From NCBI GenBank assembly GCA_977006965.1, contig OZ345383.1:1-64000 (forward strand): a DNA stretch of 64,000 nt, written 5' to 3'. Positions 1 through 11,723 of this stretch are shown piece by piece. Position 1 is the first letter of the stretch. Each line of letters opens with the position of its first letter. Below the pieces are notes generated by a model. That model was given only the letters and a program-made list of their open reading frames with translations. It had not been told where the DNA came from and did not search any database. A program made the position numbers and the translations under genes. Origin of the DNA: Phymatolithon calcareum (Eukaryota > Rhodophyta > Florideophyceae > Hapalidiales).

Positions 1-1036
1 CCCTATTCCCTATTCCCTATTCCCTATTCCCTATTCCCCTATTCCCTATTCCCTATTCCCTATTATTCCCTATTCCCTATTCCCTATTCCCTATTCCCTA
101 TTCCCTATTCCCTATTCCCTATTCCCTATTCCTCTTCCCTATTCCCTATTCCCTATTCCCTATTCCCTATTCCCTATTCCCTATTCCCTATTCCCTATTC
201 CCTATTCCCTATTCCCTATTCCCTATTCCCTATTCCCTATTCCCTATTCCCTATTCCCTATTCCCTATTCCCTATTCCCTATTCCCTATTCCCTATTCCC
301 TATTCCCTATTCCCTATTCCCCTATTCCCTATTCCCTATTCCCTATTCCCTATTCCCTATTCCCTATTCCCTATTCCCTATTCCCTATTCCCTATTCCCT
401 ATTCCCTATTCCCTATTCCCTATTCCCTATTCCCTATTCCCTATTCCCTATTCCCTATTCCCTATTCCCCTATTCCCTATTCCCTATTCCCTATTCCCTA
501 TTCCCTATTCCCTATTCCCTATTCCCTATTCCCTATTCCCTATTCCCTATTCCTTATTCCCATTCCCTATTCCCTATTCCCTATTCCCTATTCCCTATTA
601 TTCCCTATTCCCTATTCCCTATTCCCTATTCCCTATTCCCTATTCCCTATTCCCTATTCCCTATTCCCTATTCCCTATTCCCTATTCCCTATTCCCTATT
701 CCCTATTCCCTATTCCTTATTCCCTATTCCCTATTCCCTATTCCCTATTCCCTATTCCCTATTCCCTATTCCCTATTCCCTATTCCCTATTCCCTTATTC
801 CCTATTCCCTATTCCCTATTCCCTATTCCCTATTCCCTATTCCCTATTCCCTATTCCCTATTCCCTATTCCCTATTCCCTATTCCCTATTCCCTATTCCC
901 TATTCCCTATTCCCTATTCCCTATTCCCTATTCCCTATTCCCTATTCCCTATTCCCTATTCCCTATTCCCTATTCCCCTATTCCCTATTCCCTATTCCCT
1001 ATTCCCTATTCCCTATTCCCTATTCCTTTATTCCCT
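1..1036. repeat. Telomeric repeat array, (CCCTATT)n
   Basis: Near-perfect tandem array of the heptamer CCCTATT, about 148 units, starting at the first base. The C-rich strand reads 5' to 3' inward, as expected for the left end of a chromosome; the G strand is AATAGGG. Scattered variant units carry an extra C, a lost C, TTATT doublets or T for C (for example near 40, 64, 131, 551-564, 714 and 795). The unit differs from TTAGGG and TTTAGGG. Confidence 0.96.
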
Positions 1037-1156
1037 ACATCCCAATACCCATTTTTCCCTATATACCTAAACCCCCGCTATATAATATATATAGATTACC
1101 CTATTCCCTATTCCCTATTCCCTATTCCCTATTCCCTATTCCCTATTCCCTATTCC
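1037..1156. repeat. Degenerate telomere junction and second telomeric block
   Basis: The array decays through about 60 bp of CCC-spaced, AT-rich sequence with a TATA-like run (1080-1093), then resumes as about eight perfect CCCTATT units (1099-1156) before ordinary sequence. This is what an older chromosome end healed by new repeat addition, or mutated proximal repeats, would look like. Confidence 0.85.
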
Positions 1157-2149
1157 ACCGGAAAGAGCTTCTACTGCCTTGTTCTTCAACTATCGTGCCT
1201 ACTCTATTGACTTGGTCAAATTCTCCACTGGGTTCATATGCGTGCGCTGCACCAGTCTCCGTTGCACTGCATCTTCCAGGCGAATTCGCTCGATTTCGAG
1301 AACGCCTGCAAAAATTGCATCTCTGATATTGCAATGACTACACTCAATCGAGTGAGGCAGAAAATGACTTTATTCGCGCGAAGTGTTACCCATTATTCTA
1401 AATGGCTGGCTCCTCAACGAGAGTTAAATTGCACGTTTATTCTCACTCATATTAGCTGTGTATCATGCTTGATCTTATGCCTCATGTTCAGAACGGAAAT
1501 CCTGCAAGCTACATTCCTTGCTTCCTTGCTTGTCCGCAATGACAATAAGATCATAATTACCGTGCTGTAGAGTCAGTAGACAGCCCTAACCTGCACTCTC
1601 CATCCATATATATGAGCGTTCATAATTTTCTATGAGAGCTTCGTTATATCTCGAGTTCTCTGTGTACCTTTGCCGATACTGAGGAGCGAATTCTTCTTGA
1701 GTGTATTACTTCTGCTTTACCAAATTATTCCCTGAGAGATCCCTTAAAATGTCGATTCTATGTACCCTGCATATTGTGTCACCCCTTCATCATTATATGG
1801 TCCTTCTCGACTTCTCATTCTCCTTCCTTCCACCATCTCTAATCTAAGCCAGAGCTTTAATACGGTAAGCATGATTCTATGCACTCCTGTTCTCTCGTTT
1901 GCCGCCTTTTCCATAAAGTCGGACCTCTTCTACGAGAGCCACTTGACGATGTCGTCGTCATATTTCAAGGGGACAAGTCTGTGGCCGAAACGAAAATCAT
2001 CCGGTCAACTTCCCGTAGACTAGTCGTGACACAGTATAGTGGAATATTCTACACACACCCCCCCCCCGGAGGCCCAATTATTGTCCAGCGGTAGGTTTTG
2101 GTATTCCAGAAGATCATTTCCCTCCCAACTATGCAAAGGTGCAACAAAG
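1157..2149. other. Telomere-proximal region without recognisable gene
   Basis: Only short unrelated open frames are present, none resembling a family I know. A run of ten C lies near 2060. No tandem repeat or retroelement signature was seen. Confidence 0.5.
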
Positions 2150-2238
2150 AAAGACCCTCTCCGTCAGCCTATGGCTTTCTCAAAGCCAAGCATCTGCGGT
2201 GGTAACCTTTAATAAAAACTCCCAATTCTTCTTCTTCT
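2150..2238 (+). repeat. Dispersed repeat with (TTC)n tail, copy 1
   Basis: A segment ending in AATAAAAACTCCCAATTC followed by TTC units. The core near AAGCATCTGCGG and the upstream AAGACCCTCTCCG recur at 38.86-38.96, 58.9-59.1 and 61.1-61.2 kb, with a short piece at 43.43 kb. The simple-repeat 3' tail and variable 5' extent suggest a retroposed sequence, probably the 3' end of a LINE or a SINE. Confidence 0.6.
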
Positions 2239-2320
2239 GAGAGATAGTCTATATTGAAAACGAGTAGCATACAATATCCAAGGGTTCAAGAAACTAATAT
2301 ATTAGATTACGGCATGCGCC

Positions 2321-2550
2321 AGAGCAATAAGTTTCGCAATAGCACTAAAGGCAATAACCCACAATATGTATAGCAATAAGAGCACTTGCCGTAATAATGT
2401 CACCAATAATCCCAATTTACGCAGCATTTGACGTTCTGAGAGACCAATTCCATAGACTTTCTTACCCTACGCGAATCGTTAACGCGAGCCCCGAGACGCA
2501 GATCGGCAATATCAATGCTCAAGCGAGCTCATTCTGCTCCCTATATTTTT
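2321..2550. other. GCAATA-rich segment between two GCATGCGC octamers
   Basis: Rich in GCAATA words, like the subterminal regions of the two hAT copies in this window, and bounded on both sides by the octamer GCATGCGC (2313-2320 and 2551-2558). The left edge CAGAGCAATAAG is hAT-like, but the right edge has no matching inverted end, so this is only a candidate. Confidence 0.25.
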
Positions 2551-2699
2551 GCATGCGCTAACATTACAATCAAAACCATCTGCTGATCTCAGAAGTTCCT
2601 GTTCACTTTTGTAGACACAATGATGCACGAGTGCACTACCTGATTCATAAGAATACAAGTCCCAAGACTTTGACCGGACCGATCGGGGTCGGAAAATAG

Positions 2700-4857
2700 T
2701 CCAGGTCGAGCGAGCACTTCCTCGTGCGCCAAACGACACTCGCGGGGCTACACGCCTTGGGAGGGCAGGATCATGGCGTCAAACCACTATCCCATCGCAG
2801 GAGAACGAGACAAGGCAAACAAATTTCCGTGGTAAACATGGAAAAGCCGTCAGCGGGCTCGGAATATCAAAAAATTGAAATTTCTATGAAACAGACCAGT
2901 ACGGCACACCGGTCCACTGGGGCAGTCACGTGAACTAGAACGCGCGTCAAGCCTGGGACTAGTGATAATCCCGATATCGAAGAGCCGATACAGGATGGAA
3001 ACAAGACCATAAACCGATAGAAACGTGAAGAAAAGCAGTCACGGTACGAGAAAACCCAACTCGGCAGATATTCGTAAAGCATCGCAATGTCGTGAAGTGT
3101 GGCGATTGCAGCAAGAAGAGAACGCACAAACTCACAGGACGAATCGCTGGAGCACGAAAGGCACTCCAATGCGAAGAGTCACCATTCGTTAAAGAAGGTT
3201 CCTGTGCTGAAGAGTTCAGAGAACAAGGCACACCGCAAGGTGCAGACAGCTCCAGCAGAACCGAAGGAGCGCATTTCAAAGCAATCCGAAAGATGAACGT
3301 ACGGAGCAGACAATCCAACTACCCCAGGTAGAAAGAAATTTAACACGCTAGGCGACAAAAGCTGTCAAAGGAGCTCAAGGCACATCTGGCATTTATGGAA
3401 TCGAGACTTGCAAACTCCGAATCCAAGCTAACAGACACTGAGGGAAAGATTAGAACCCTTGAATGACAGTGAAGACTCTATCGGAAGAGAGCAGGAGGCT
3501 CCGTCGTGGAGCTCCAGGAGCGCTAAAGGAATCATCCGTACAAATAGATTCAAGAGGGGAGCCGACGAGCCTCGAGGAAGACACCAATGACCTCGTCAAG
3601 AGCAAAGAAATGCCTCCAGGTTAGTCTTACAAGGATTCCACAATGGGAAATATCAACAACTCGTTGACTTCTGATAGCAGAAGAGAAAAATTGCAGAAGA
3701 GGAGAAACAAAAGACGTAGAAGCAGTCGCCCAACGCAACCGATTGAAGAACCGGATAGAGAACGCTTGGAAATATTCCTAAACAAAATGGGAAATCGTAT
3801 GCCACGAAAGGGAACGAAACCTGGATTGGTTGCACTATACTTCAGAAGAATCCCAAAAGCCCCACGCGAGGAAATAGAGGAAGCAGTGAAAGAGATGCTG
3901 CAGACGAAAAGGGTCTACCACATACCGTTCATTGGTTCGTCAATAGTGCAAGTAATTACAGAGACGATAGAATGGGACGCTATTGTTAACGTAACGCATA
4001 TAGCGGGCATGGCCTGCATGTATAGGTACAATGTGTCCGAAAACCCCAAGAAAAGAAGCTAACATGGGGAGTCTGTGCGCTCACTACAGAAAAATGCGAC
4101 GAGCACAAGAGCACGTACTAGATACTGTGCATCCATGGTGTTAAAATGATCTCTCAAAGGAGTCCTACAAGGGCCTGGTGATGGCAGCCGATCGGAGACT
4201 TAGATCTATGGAAATTAATGAGACACGTAATCTCAAACAGTTCCGACGGCGGCACCTCCAAACTGTAATTTCCAACACATTATGAGGAATGAAGACGGCC
4301 CAAGAGGCCGGGAAGATGACGAAACGGAGGAAAAAATTCCGTCAATTGCGATCCGGTAACTAAGCAAGAAGCACCATCTAATACAACAATCGAGTCAGAT
4401 GTGGAAAATGAGAATGCACAGCATGTCGACCCAAATATATCAGTCTTCGAATCAAGAGGCCAGCCCTGAAATCTCACTGGAGTCCCAGAGAAGCAAGAAG
4501 CGAATAATACTCCAATCGCGAATTCGAAGCAAAGTGAAACAAAAAATACTATTTAACAGATATTGGAGAATGGCAACGATGAACGTCGGGGGATCACCAG
4601 AAACCCCGGAGTACATACATATGATGGTACAAAATCGGAAGGTCAACATTATCCGGCTCACAGTGACATATCTGAGATCAGAAACCCGCATCAGGACCGA
4701 TATGTTCTCTATAAACTCCCCAAGGCCCGAATCGATAACGCTGGATGGTCCTGGTAACAAAAATTCCGGAGAAAAAAGGCGAGGTACAACGAGAAACTTT
4801 GGCGGAGTATCACTGGTGTTCCCCAGTGTATTCGAAGTTAAACTCATCTCCTGCTGA
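2700..4857 (+). mobile_element. LINE-A type non-LTR retrotransposon, ORF1 plus endonuclease start, broken
   Basis: A degenerate 5' portion of a LINE. A basic, coiled-coil-like ORF1 (about 3090-4062, several stops) is followed by the start of ORF2 at about 4560. There a GGSPETPEYI motif and the following residues match the ORF2 start of the copy at 10.55 kb. The rest of ORF2 is lost where the gypsy remnant begins at about 4.93 kb. Confidence 0.7.
3643..4062 (+). pseudogene. LINE ORF1 fragment
   Basis: A 139-residue open frame with a lysine/arginine-rich N-terminal half. Its second half, around IEEAVKEMLQTKRVYHIPFI, aligns well with the ORF1 at 9480-10253 (IEEAVRELLTNRRLLHVSFI). The upstream part is out of frame and interrupted, so this is a remnant. 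LINE ORF1 products normally bind the element RNA; that function is inferred from position before ORF2 and from basic composition, not from a recognised RNA-binding fold. Confidence 0.6.
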
Positions 4858-4932
4858 GACCCTTTGAATAGTGCTGCCAGGTTAATTGCCTTCCTGCCCT
4901 GTGAAGATTATCATCGGAGAAAGACCCTTGCG

Positions 4933-5443
4933 CTACGGAGAGGATGAATAGTTCAGAGCATCGGACATGAGCGCTGCCGGTGGAGAGAATACGCTTGAAC
5001 ATTCTAGAATCGCCTGAGATGCGTTTTTAGAATTCACTGCTTCAAAGGGAAACAGCAAAACATAGGATGACAAATCGTCACGCAAAAGTAGCAAGTCCTT
5101 AAAGCCGGTTGCACTTGGGATCATCTGCAGATAGTCAAATTGGAGAAGATCATTTGGCTTAGTGCCGTGAAATACGGGCCCAATCGGTCGCGGTTCTTGG
5201 GCATCACGCGCTGTTGAGAAGCAGTGGATGCATTGCTGCACGAAAGTACGGCCATCAGAGGAGTGTGTTCCAGAAATAGTGCTTGCGAATGGAATCCGCG
5301 GTCGTCTTTGCTCCCCGATGTTCTGCCGCTGATGTATGCCCAATGATACAGATGCGGAGCTGTAGGTCGTTCGACTCAGCCGGAATCCATACTGTATTGC
5401 TCGAGTAACGCCACAGTCCTTGCATCTTAGATAAAGCCTTCAC
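4933..5443 (-). pseudogene. Gypsy integrase fragment
   Basis: Two overlapping frames cover an HHCC-like zinc region (GHTSAAEHRGAKTTADSIRK, then W and the C-x2-C region) and the start of the catalytic core, where NDLLQFDYLQM carries the first catalytic Asp. The second Asp and the Glu of the D,D-35-E triad are missing because the copy ends near 4930. Integrase inserts the element cDNA; this copy cannot be active. Confidence 0.75.
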
Positions 5444-5569
5444 GCTTTGATGTGATGTGTTTGATCTGTTCGGACTTAATTTCCGATTCGGATGGCCACT
5501 CGAAATCTTTGTGAGAGGTTGAAACCATAGGGGGATGCTGATGAGTCGACGTATTAGCGGCGGTGCACG

Positions 5570-6259
5570 CTATCGCCCTTGTAGATGGGCCCACACATTG
5601 TCAGTACCCGCTATGTGGTAGCAGACGAAATCAAACTTCGATAAATTGACAGCCCAACGTAGCACCTTCTTTACAGATCCGAGAGAAAGATCTGGTATGA
5701 GGCATAGTGGATCAGAGATGAAGATCAAATTGTTATGCTCGGTATACAAGTTGAACGCACGTGGAGTTGCTAAGAGCCAGCGCATACGCTCACATGATGC
5801 CATAACCGCGTACGCCTCCTTTTCCAATATCGCGAATCCTATCTGCTTGGAGTCAAAACGGCCAGAAATGAACGCGACGGGCTCATGATTTTGCTCTTCA
5901 TGAGGCAGTGAGAGCTCTGCGCAGGGGACCTGGGTGATGATATCTGACCAAACACCATCGCTGGCCTCGGTATATAAGCATAGACGTTTGGAAGGGTCGC
6001 CATGAATGAGAGTGCACTGGTGGGCCAGCGCTGCTTTGCTCTGCTCAAAATGCTCGGTATGTTTTTCCGACCTCTCAAGAGCCTCAAGTTGTATCTTAGC
6101 GACTGCCTGCTTCGTTCGCTTACCGGCGCGGTCATAGACGAGCTCCATGACTTCGTGGAGTGCAGCCGTGAGATTGGCGAATTCAGGGATAGCAGTTCGA
6201 ACCCATTGCATAGCGCAGACAAATCGTTGTAAATGATCCTCTGTTGTTGGAGTCTCCAT
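5570..6259 (-). pseudogene. Gypsy RNase H domain
   Basis: A 229-residue frame following the reverse transcriptase. It contains the connection region, the RNase H start LCLYTEASDGVWSDII (the usual D-A-S is E-A-S here), a Glu-bearing LEKEAYAVMAS helix and a C-terminal VCYHIAGTDNVWAHL, the family's degenerate HxxGxxNxxAD ending. RNase H removes the RNA strand during reverse transcription. A frameshift separates it from the RT. Confidence 0.8.
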
Positions 6260-7258
6260 GCTTAGTAGTCCTTCAAGCCTCTTCAGGTCAAATCGTATAC
6301 TCTTGGAATTGATGATTCTGCCACACCAGCGAACCGAACAAGATGCATTTCATCGGGTGAAGTTTCAGCTTATATTTCTTGCACTTCTTGAGGAATATCT
6401 CAATATAATTCAAGAGCTTCGTGATATTCGCTGCATGTTTTAGTATATCATCCAGCCATCCTAGGTAATTTTTGACAAACATCGGGTTGAAGATGGCGGA
6501 CCGTGACGACTGTAAGTGAGACACGGCATTTTTCGAGCCATGTAGCACTCGTTTGGGAGTGAATACTCGGTCAGGAGTCACGAAAGACTGACATTCCTGG
6601 CTTTTGGCCGCTAATGGTAGCTGCCAGTAAGCGTGGGAAAAGTTAAAGTTGGAGTAGCAGGTGGAGCCTTGGAGCGAGTGTAGCTCATTTTCAAGGTTCG
6701 GCACTAGGTACGCATGCTTCAATGTGTACTTGTTAACGCCTCGAAGGTCAGTGGTGAAACGCCATTGAAAGGCCCCCCTTTTCGGTACGAGTAGAGGTGC
6801 GGATGCCCACGAAGCGGTATAGTTGGGATATGGCATGCCTTTCTGACACAAAGAGTGAGTAAAAGTCCCCAAAAACTCTCTCTGAGATTAAGAGTAGTTC
6901 CTTAGTTTCGCCTTAATTGGAACAGCATCTGGTGTCAGTCGGATTTCCAATGGGGGATATCAACTAGTCGTCCAGAAGAGAGCCGTGTACGAAAAACATC
7001 GTTGTGTTCGTGGACAATTAACCCGAGCTTGTCATGATGATCGTCCTTAAGTCCGTTATCCTTCGCTTGCTCTAGCATTTCCGTGACAGTTTTCATGACT
7101 TCATGCGACTGGTCTATGTAGACTGGGTGCAACAATGCCGGATCGGTGAAAGGGTTGTCATCCTTGCGAGCTTCAAGGCGATTTACTCGCGGACGAGAAG
7201 GGTCTAGATTAAAGCCTTGCTTCTTTGGAGCCGGGCCAAACTGGGTGATCGATGTCAT
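6260..7258 (-). pseudogene. Gypsy reverse transcriptase
   Basis: Frames at 7258-6935 and 6872-6288 together give the RT N-terminal linker and the palm. Visible are WRFTTDLRGVNKYT (motif A region), FSHAYWQLPL, TPKRVLHGSKNA (degenerate motif B) and the catalytic box, which reads LGWLDDIL where YVDDIL is usual. The aspartate pair is retained but the frame is broken near 6880-6930. It would copy the element RNA; the copy is defective. Confidence 0.85.
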
Positions 7259-7273
7259 TAAGCGACTTACTTA

Positions 7274-8703
7274 TCATGACGTCATGTCCGTGGTTGGGTT
7301 ACTAACTTCCGCGCAGACTGTTCCATCACGTTTTTCTCTGTTTTGCTCCAGTAGAGTTGAATTGTCGATGCGAAGATGCTGTAAGACTGGACGCCCAATA
7401 AGTATAGGACCTCCTGTCATTTTGTCATCTGCAATCAAGTAAGAGATGTTCTTCATAGCCATGCTTCCAATACGTAATTGAAGAGTAGTACTTGCAACAT
7501 CAAATGTTCGCGAAAACGTGAATTCGCATGTTTGGTCCTTCTTCTGGAGAGAAACCTTCAACACAAATGGCTTGACTGCTCATCATGGCAGCTTTTCTGC
7601 CACAGTAGGACAAATTAAAGTTTCGTCGCTTCCATCATCAAATCGGGGAACTGTGCGCAACGAAACTTCACCGTCGGAAAAGATAGCCTGTACTGCGCCA
7701 ATGCAGTTGTTTTTCTTATTTCCGATACGGCTTACGTCGCCATAGGATTTCCTTTCACTCGTCTTAGAGCGAGTGCGACTAGAGATGGGGTCTGCAAATA
7801 GAGCAGCAGCTGCATCCGACGCTTTGTCAGCCTTTTTCTTGCGATAGTCAGCTTTGTACTGAGATTTCTGCTCTTTGGTAGTCCAATCACAGACATTGAT
7901 GAAATGAAGTCTTTCATCTTCAGGTAGACGTTCCTGGAAAGCCGGGTGTGGGCAAGGAGGAGGATTATTTTTCGTCTTTAGTTTGGATGAGGATGTGGTC
8001 GTGACATTGGTCTTGGACACAGAGGAGCGATTGCGGGACGTTCTACTGCCACTTCCGCTCTTTCGAGGACGCCTACCGCCACCTCCGGACGCTGGAACCA
8101 TTCGGAAGTTCTCCTTGATTTCGACGCTTACGAAGTCCATCATCGACCAACTGGAATGCTTCGGCAAGCTTGGTCGCGTCGGCAAAGAAGCCTTGGAAAT
8201 CTTTCCGCAGCGAGAAATGACTGAGGTCGAGGTCATCATGCAGACGGGATTGTAAAGATGCGGGGCGAATTTGGGAGAGGACATGCTGGATAGATACCTT
8301 ACGCGCATCTTGTAAAATCCAGTTCAGACCATGCTGTCGAAGTAAACTGTGGTAGGACACAAGTAGTGCTTCCATTCTTGAGGTAGCTCTGCGATCCGTC
8401 ATATCCATGCGGAGCGTCTTTCTTACACGGCATCAAGCGTTGAGAGAGTGATTGTCTCCTTGCTTGCCTCCGCCTTCTTGTCCAGAAATACGCGAAGATC
8501 TTCGTCGGTGAGAGCTTCATATGAATCAACCTTTTTCCCGGCGGTACATTTGATGAGACCCATGGCAAGAACGGAAAGTATCCATTCCAAGTCGACGCAA
8601 AATTTTAGAGCGACGGGACATACAGGTTCGGTTGATTCTGCAGGAGCTATCTGACGGTGCCGGGCATCGCCTTCAGTTACGTACTGATCGTACTTTCTCA
8701 AAA
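7274..8703 (-). pseudogene. Gypsy Gag and retropepsin region
   Basis: Overlapping frames (8701-8423, 8408-8073, 8308-7583, 7564-7274) give a Gag-like helical region, a basic Ser/Arg-rich segment and an aspartic protease. The active-site strand reads FDDGSDETLI, where D-S/T-G is usual, and a later ILIGRPVLQHL matches the family's second conserved strand. Several frameshifts are present. Confidence 0.65.
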
Positions 8704-8879
8704 ATCATCGAACACTTTCCGAGTCGCTCTTGCTGATAGTTGGATAATTCAAACTTGTCGTGATGGAGTTTTGAGTTCAGATGGTCACTTCGGAGAGCTG
8801 AGATGCAGATGGAGAAGGCGCTTCATCCGGGGTGAATCGAAAGAAAAACTCGAAGAATGAATTTGCGGGTGGTTGACCG

Positions 8880-9110
8880 TAAATTTCGTGGATTAATCAA
8901 TGAGCAAAAATAAGGTGCCTTCCATTTACTGAAGATTGTGCTCGAGCGACTTATATAGCCCTAGATGAGTGCTGCTAACCACGAGGACACGTATGGTCTC
9001 ACATGATGGGTGTCGATTGCTACTAATCGCTATGATCGCCTAACCGACACTATCTTTGTAATGCTGATAATCGTGACTGTTTAAGCACAGCGCGAATACA
9101 ATACCGAACA
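8880..9110 (-). repeat. Probable 5' LTR of the gypsy element
   Basis: Lies directly upstream of the Gag region. On the minus strand it begins TGTTCGGTATTG at 9110 and has a TATATAA box at 8958-8952, about 150 bp in, as LTR promoters do. The 3' boundary and primer-binding site could not be fixed and there is no second LTR to compare. Confidence 0.4.
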
Positions 9111-9189
9111 TTAGAAGTATCGTATGGCCAACGAAGCTCTTATCTCACAGAGTCGTTATGCGAGAAGAGAAAATGGAAAGTTTGCTCGA

Positions 9190-9375
9190 TGAGCTACACT
9201 GGGGTCGTTACCACGAGTGTAAGCCCCAAATCAGAGCATTGGTGAACAAGAGGAAGAAAGAGCAGTATCAAGAATAAATTGCCCAGCTCGAGGAGAAGGA
9301 TTTACCAGCAGCTTTGAAGAAACTTGCCAGGATGAAAAGGAAAATTCGAAGAAGAACTCTAAGAAAAAAATTGAC
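9190..9375 (+). mobile_element. LINE ORF2 linker fragment
   Basis: Translates to a region matching the segment between endonuclease and reverse transcriptase of the LINE-A1 copy at about 12.06-12.2 kb (KRKKEQYQE here, RRKRQKYQEYIDDLEEKD there). Isolated remnant, one stop. Confidence 0.55.
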
Positions 9376-9479
9376 TGGAAGCCCCACGAATTGCGCTAAA
9401 TTCTGATCACACATCTTGGCGACATGCCATAGCACCGAAAAGGGGCAACCCGGACAAAAAATTCTCCTGTCCCGAGGAC

Positions 9480-10253
9480 ATGAGGACAAAAATTGAAGCA
9501 GAGAGATCTCAGAAAGATTCTGTCGATGTCAACATTCTATTGAAGAAGTTGGAGGAATTCAAAATGAAAAATGCAGACAATGTGAATCGGGTGACCCTCC
9601 TCGAAGCAGAAGTGGTCACGCTCAGGGACGAGTACCGTAGATTGAAGGAACTCTCTCGGCCAGAAAACGCAACCCAGCCTTCAGTAGAACAAACTCGAGA
9701 CTTTCTGTCCTATGCTGCGTTCCCCAGCTTCCAAAATGTGGCAAAGCCGTTGTACCTTGACACAGCTCGAAGAACAGCAAACAATCCACAGGTTTCTGGG
9801 GAAGACAAATCGAAATTCGATGCCTTCACTGAACGAATGGGGCCAATGATGAGACCTGCAAAAGCCCCAGTGGTGGAAGTACTCTACTTTAAGAACCTCC
9901 CGAGGACGGACAGGAAGTACATTGAGGAAGCTGTGCGGGAACTACTAACGAACAGACGTCTCCTGCATGTGTCGTTCATTGAAAAATCTGTAATGGAACT
10001 CCTTGTTGAGAAGGTCGATAGTCTGAGCAGCATTAGTCTCATTCGATCAGCGAAGATGACACACATGCCAAGCTCTGGCGCATTTGAGAATGCGCTAATC
10101 ACCCGCCAGATAGCAAATGCTCTTGATGGTCAGAAAAGAAACATGAAGAAGTTAAGGGGACGAGCGCGCTATTCCGCAGCGAAAGCAGACAATATTATTT
10201 CCCGAGAATGGTATCACGGCATGGCGAAAGCTGCAAACAGAAGATTCTTTTGA
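9480..10253 (+). pseudogene. LINE-A1 ORF1 protein, intact open frame
   Basis: A 257-residue open frame, the best preserved ORF1 here. The N-terminal third is a predicted coiled coil (heptad-rich, roughly residues 5-65). The middle carries a conserved block (about residues 120-195) shared with the ORF1 remnant at 3.64 kb, and the C-terminus is basic. It precedes the endonuclease by about 300 bp. LINE ORF1 proteins form oligomers on their RNA; the coiled coil fits, but I see no CCHC knuckle. Listed as a pseudogene because the element is broken, although this frame is open. Confidence 0.65.
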
Positions 10254-10544
10254 ACTATGTGTTGAAAGCGCTGTAACGGCGGAGAGAGGTAACCTGGTGG
10301 CACCAGAGCTCCGCCTTGGTGGGCGAGAAAGCGCAAGACTCCAAACCGAGAACATAGACGGGGGAACGGAAGAGCCGCAGCTCTCAGACGTAGGAGAAAA
10401 TCCAGGAACAGCAACAGCTACCGCATAAAAAATAGACCAATCTGACGTTGAAGAGGCAGAGAAAGAATCTGGCACTAAGCCTAGAACTACAAATGAGAAG
10501 ACACCGGACACTCTTGTGATACATCAAGAGTAAACCTCGGAAAA

Positions 10545-11112
10545 TGCTATTTAAGAAAAAAGTGGCGTTTGGAAACCTTCAATATTGGAGGCTCTCCGGA
10601 GACCCCAGCATACATAGAAAAAATGATGAAAAACCAAGGAATAGACATGGCTGCAATAACTGAGACATGCTTGAGTCCATAAGGGAAAATTCGATCTGAT
10701 TTCTTCTCTATGAACGCAATGCCCCCGCCTCCACAGACGGGTCGAAATTCTGGACGGGTTTCGATATTCTTTCGGAAGCACTCTGGGAGCCGTCTGATCT
10801 TTAAACGATCAGAGACAAATTTCCAACTGATTATCGCCCAAGTGGGGGAGATAAAAGTAGAAGCTGTCTACATATCACCGGCAGCAACCAGAACTGAAAC
10901 AGAGAAATGCCTGAACATGGTCAATACGTACACACGAGGAAAGGCAATTGTTTGCGGCGACTGGAACGCTCGGCACCTGAGGTGGGATCTCCACTCAAAT
11001 AGGAGAGGCAACCAGCTCTCCCGTTGGGCAACATCAAAGATCTGGGATATCCGAACTTGGACAGGTTTCAGCTTCCGAACCAAGCTGGTCAAGAGCAATA
11101 AAAGGAATTGAG
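10545..11112 (+). pseudogene. LINE-A1 ORF2 endonuclease domain (EEP/APE-like)
   Basis: Starts with FNIGGSPETPAYI and continues through IDMAAITET, whose Glu is a catalytic metal ligand in the endonuclease/exonuclease/phosphatase family. It then reads VEAVYISPAA and the strong signature VCGDWNARHLRWD with GNQLSRWA downstream. One stop lies just after ITETCLSP and the 3' part is frameshifted. In intact LINEs this domain nicks target DNA. Confidence 0.8.
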
Positions 11113-11170
11113 ACAGCAACGGTCTGCTCACCAACAGACGTCTTGACAGGTAATACGCAGCACAGACCAG

Positions 11171-11723
11171 CAGGGATCGGAACTATGCCATTGCAAGAGA
11201 ATGGAGAAAAAGATGCAATACCCAATGCGGAGGGCGTCTCACTCGGCGATGCAATGCGAATTGCAATACTGGTAATCGTAGAAATCCTAATTGCAATGAT
11301 TTCGGGCGATGAATATCGTTTAATGGTCATGTAAAGCACAAAACACTACAACAGAAACGGCCACACATTCACGCCAGGCTGCAAATGAGCAGCCAGCAAG
11401 GTACATATGATAGGGGTTTGCCTTACATATGCTGTTATCACGTGGAATCGACAGTAACGTTGTAAGAAAATAGCCAGCACGGTATAATCAAGGAAAGTAT
11501 ATCTTACATGTACTGTTGCCGGGATGTCGAGGATTCGTGGTCAGCTGGCGCACGACTGGTACGTAGTTAGGGTACCTCAATTAGTGTAGCCACTTCAGCA
11601 ATCGGTATTGAAATCACCAAAGATGACGCAATGCAACTTGCAATGCTGCAGAATGACCCAATCTTCGATTTCTATTGAGGATTGCAATTCATTGCAATAT
11701 CAATCCATTTTAACCGACCCCTG
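11171..11723. mobile_element. Non-autonomous hAT-type DNA transposon inside LINE-A1
   Basis: A 553-bp element. The left end CAGGGATCGG and the inverted right end CAGGGGTCGG are hAT-like termini. It is flanked by 8-bp duplications CAGACCAG (11163-11170) and CCGACCAG (11724-11731), one mismatch. Both subterminal zones (11185-11310 and 11590-11700) are crowded with GCAAT/ATTGC words, while the middle is not. It has no coding capacity and interrupts LINE ORF2 between endonuclease and linker. The subterminal words also occur in the hAT copy at 62.6 kb, which keeps transposase remains. Confidence 0.75.

Larger units (their letters stand above)
4930..9110 (-). mobile_element. Ty3/gypsy LTR retrotransposon, 3' truncated and degenerate
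   Basis: Read on the minus strand the order is probable LTR (9110-8880), Gag (about 8700-8070), protease (about 7670-7300), reverse transcriptase (about 7000-6290), RNase H (6259-5570) and integrase (5443-4933). Reverse transcriptase before integrase is the diagnostic Ty3/gypsy order. All parts carry frameshifts or stops. The integrase stops within its catalytic core and no 3' LTR is present. The left edge abuts a broken LINE ORF2, the right edge a LINE linker fragment. Confidence 0.85.

Noticed and set aside
3092-3331. Short lysine-rich frames as separate host genes
   Set aside because: They lie in two frames within the N-terminal ORF1 region of a decayed LINE and look like its remains.
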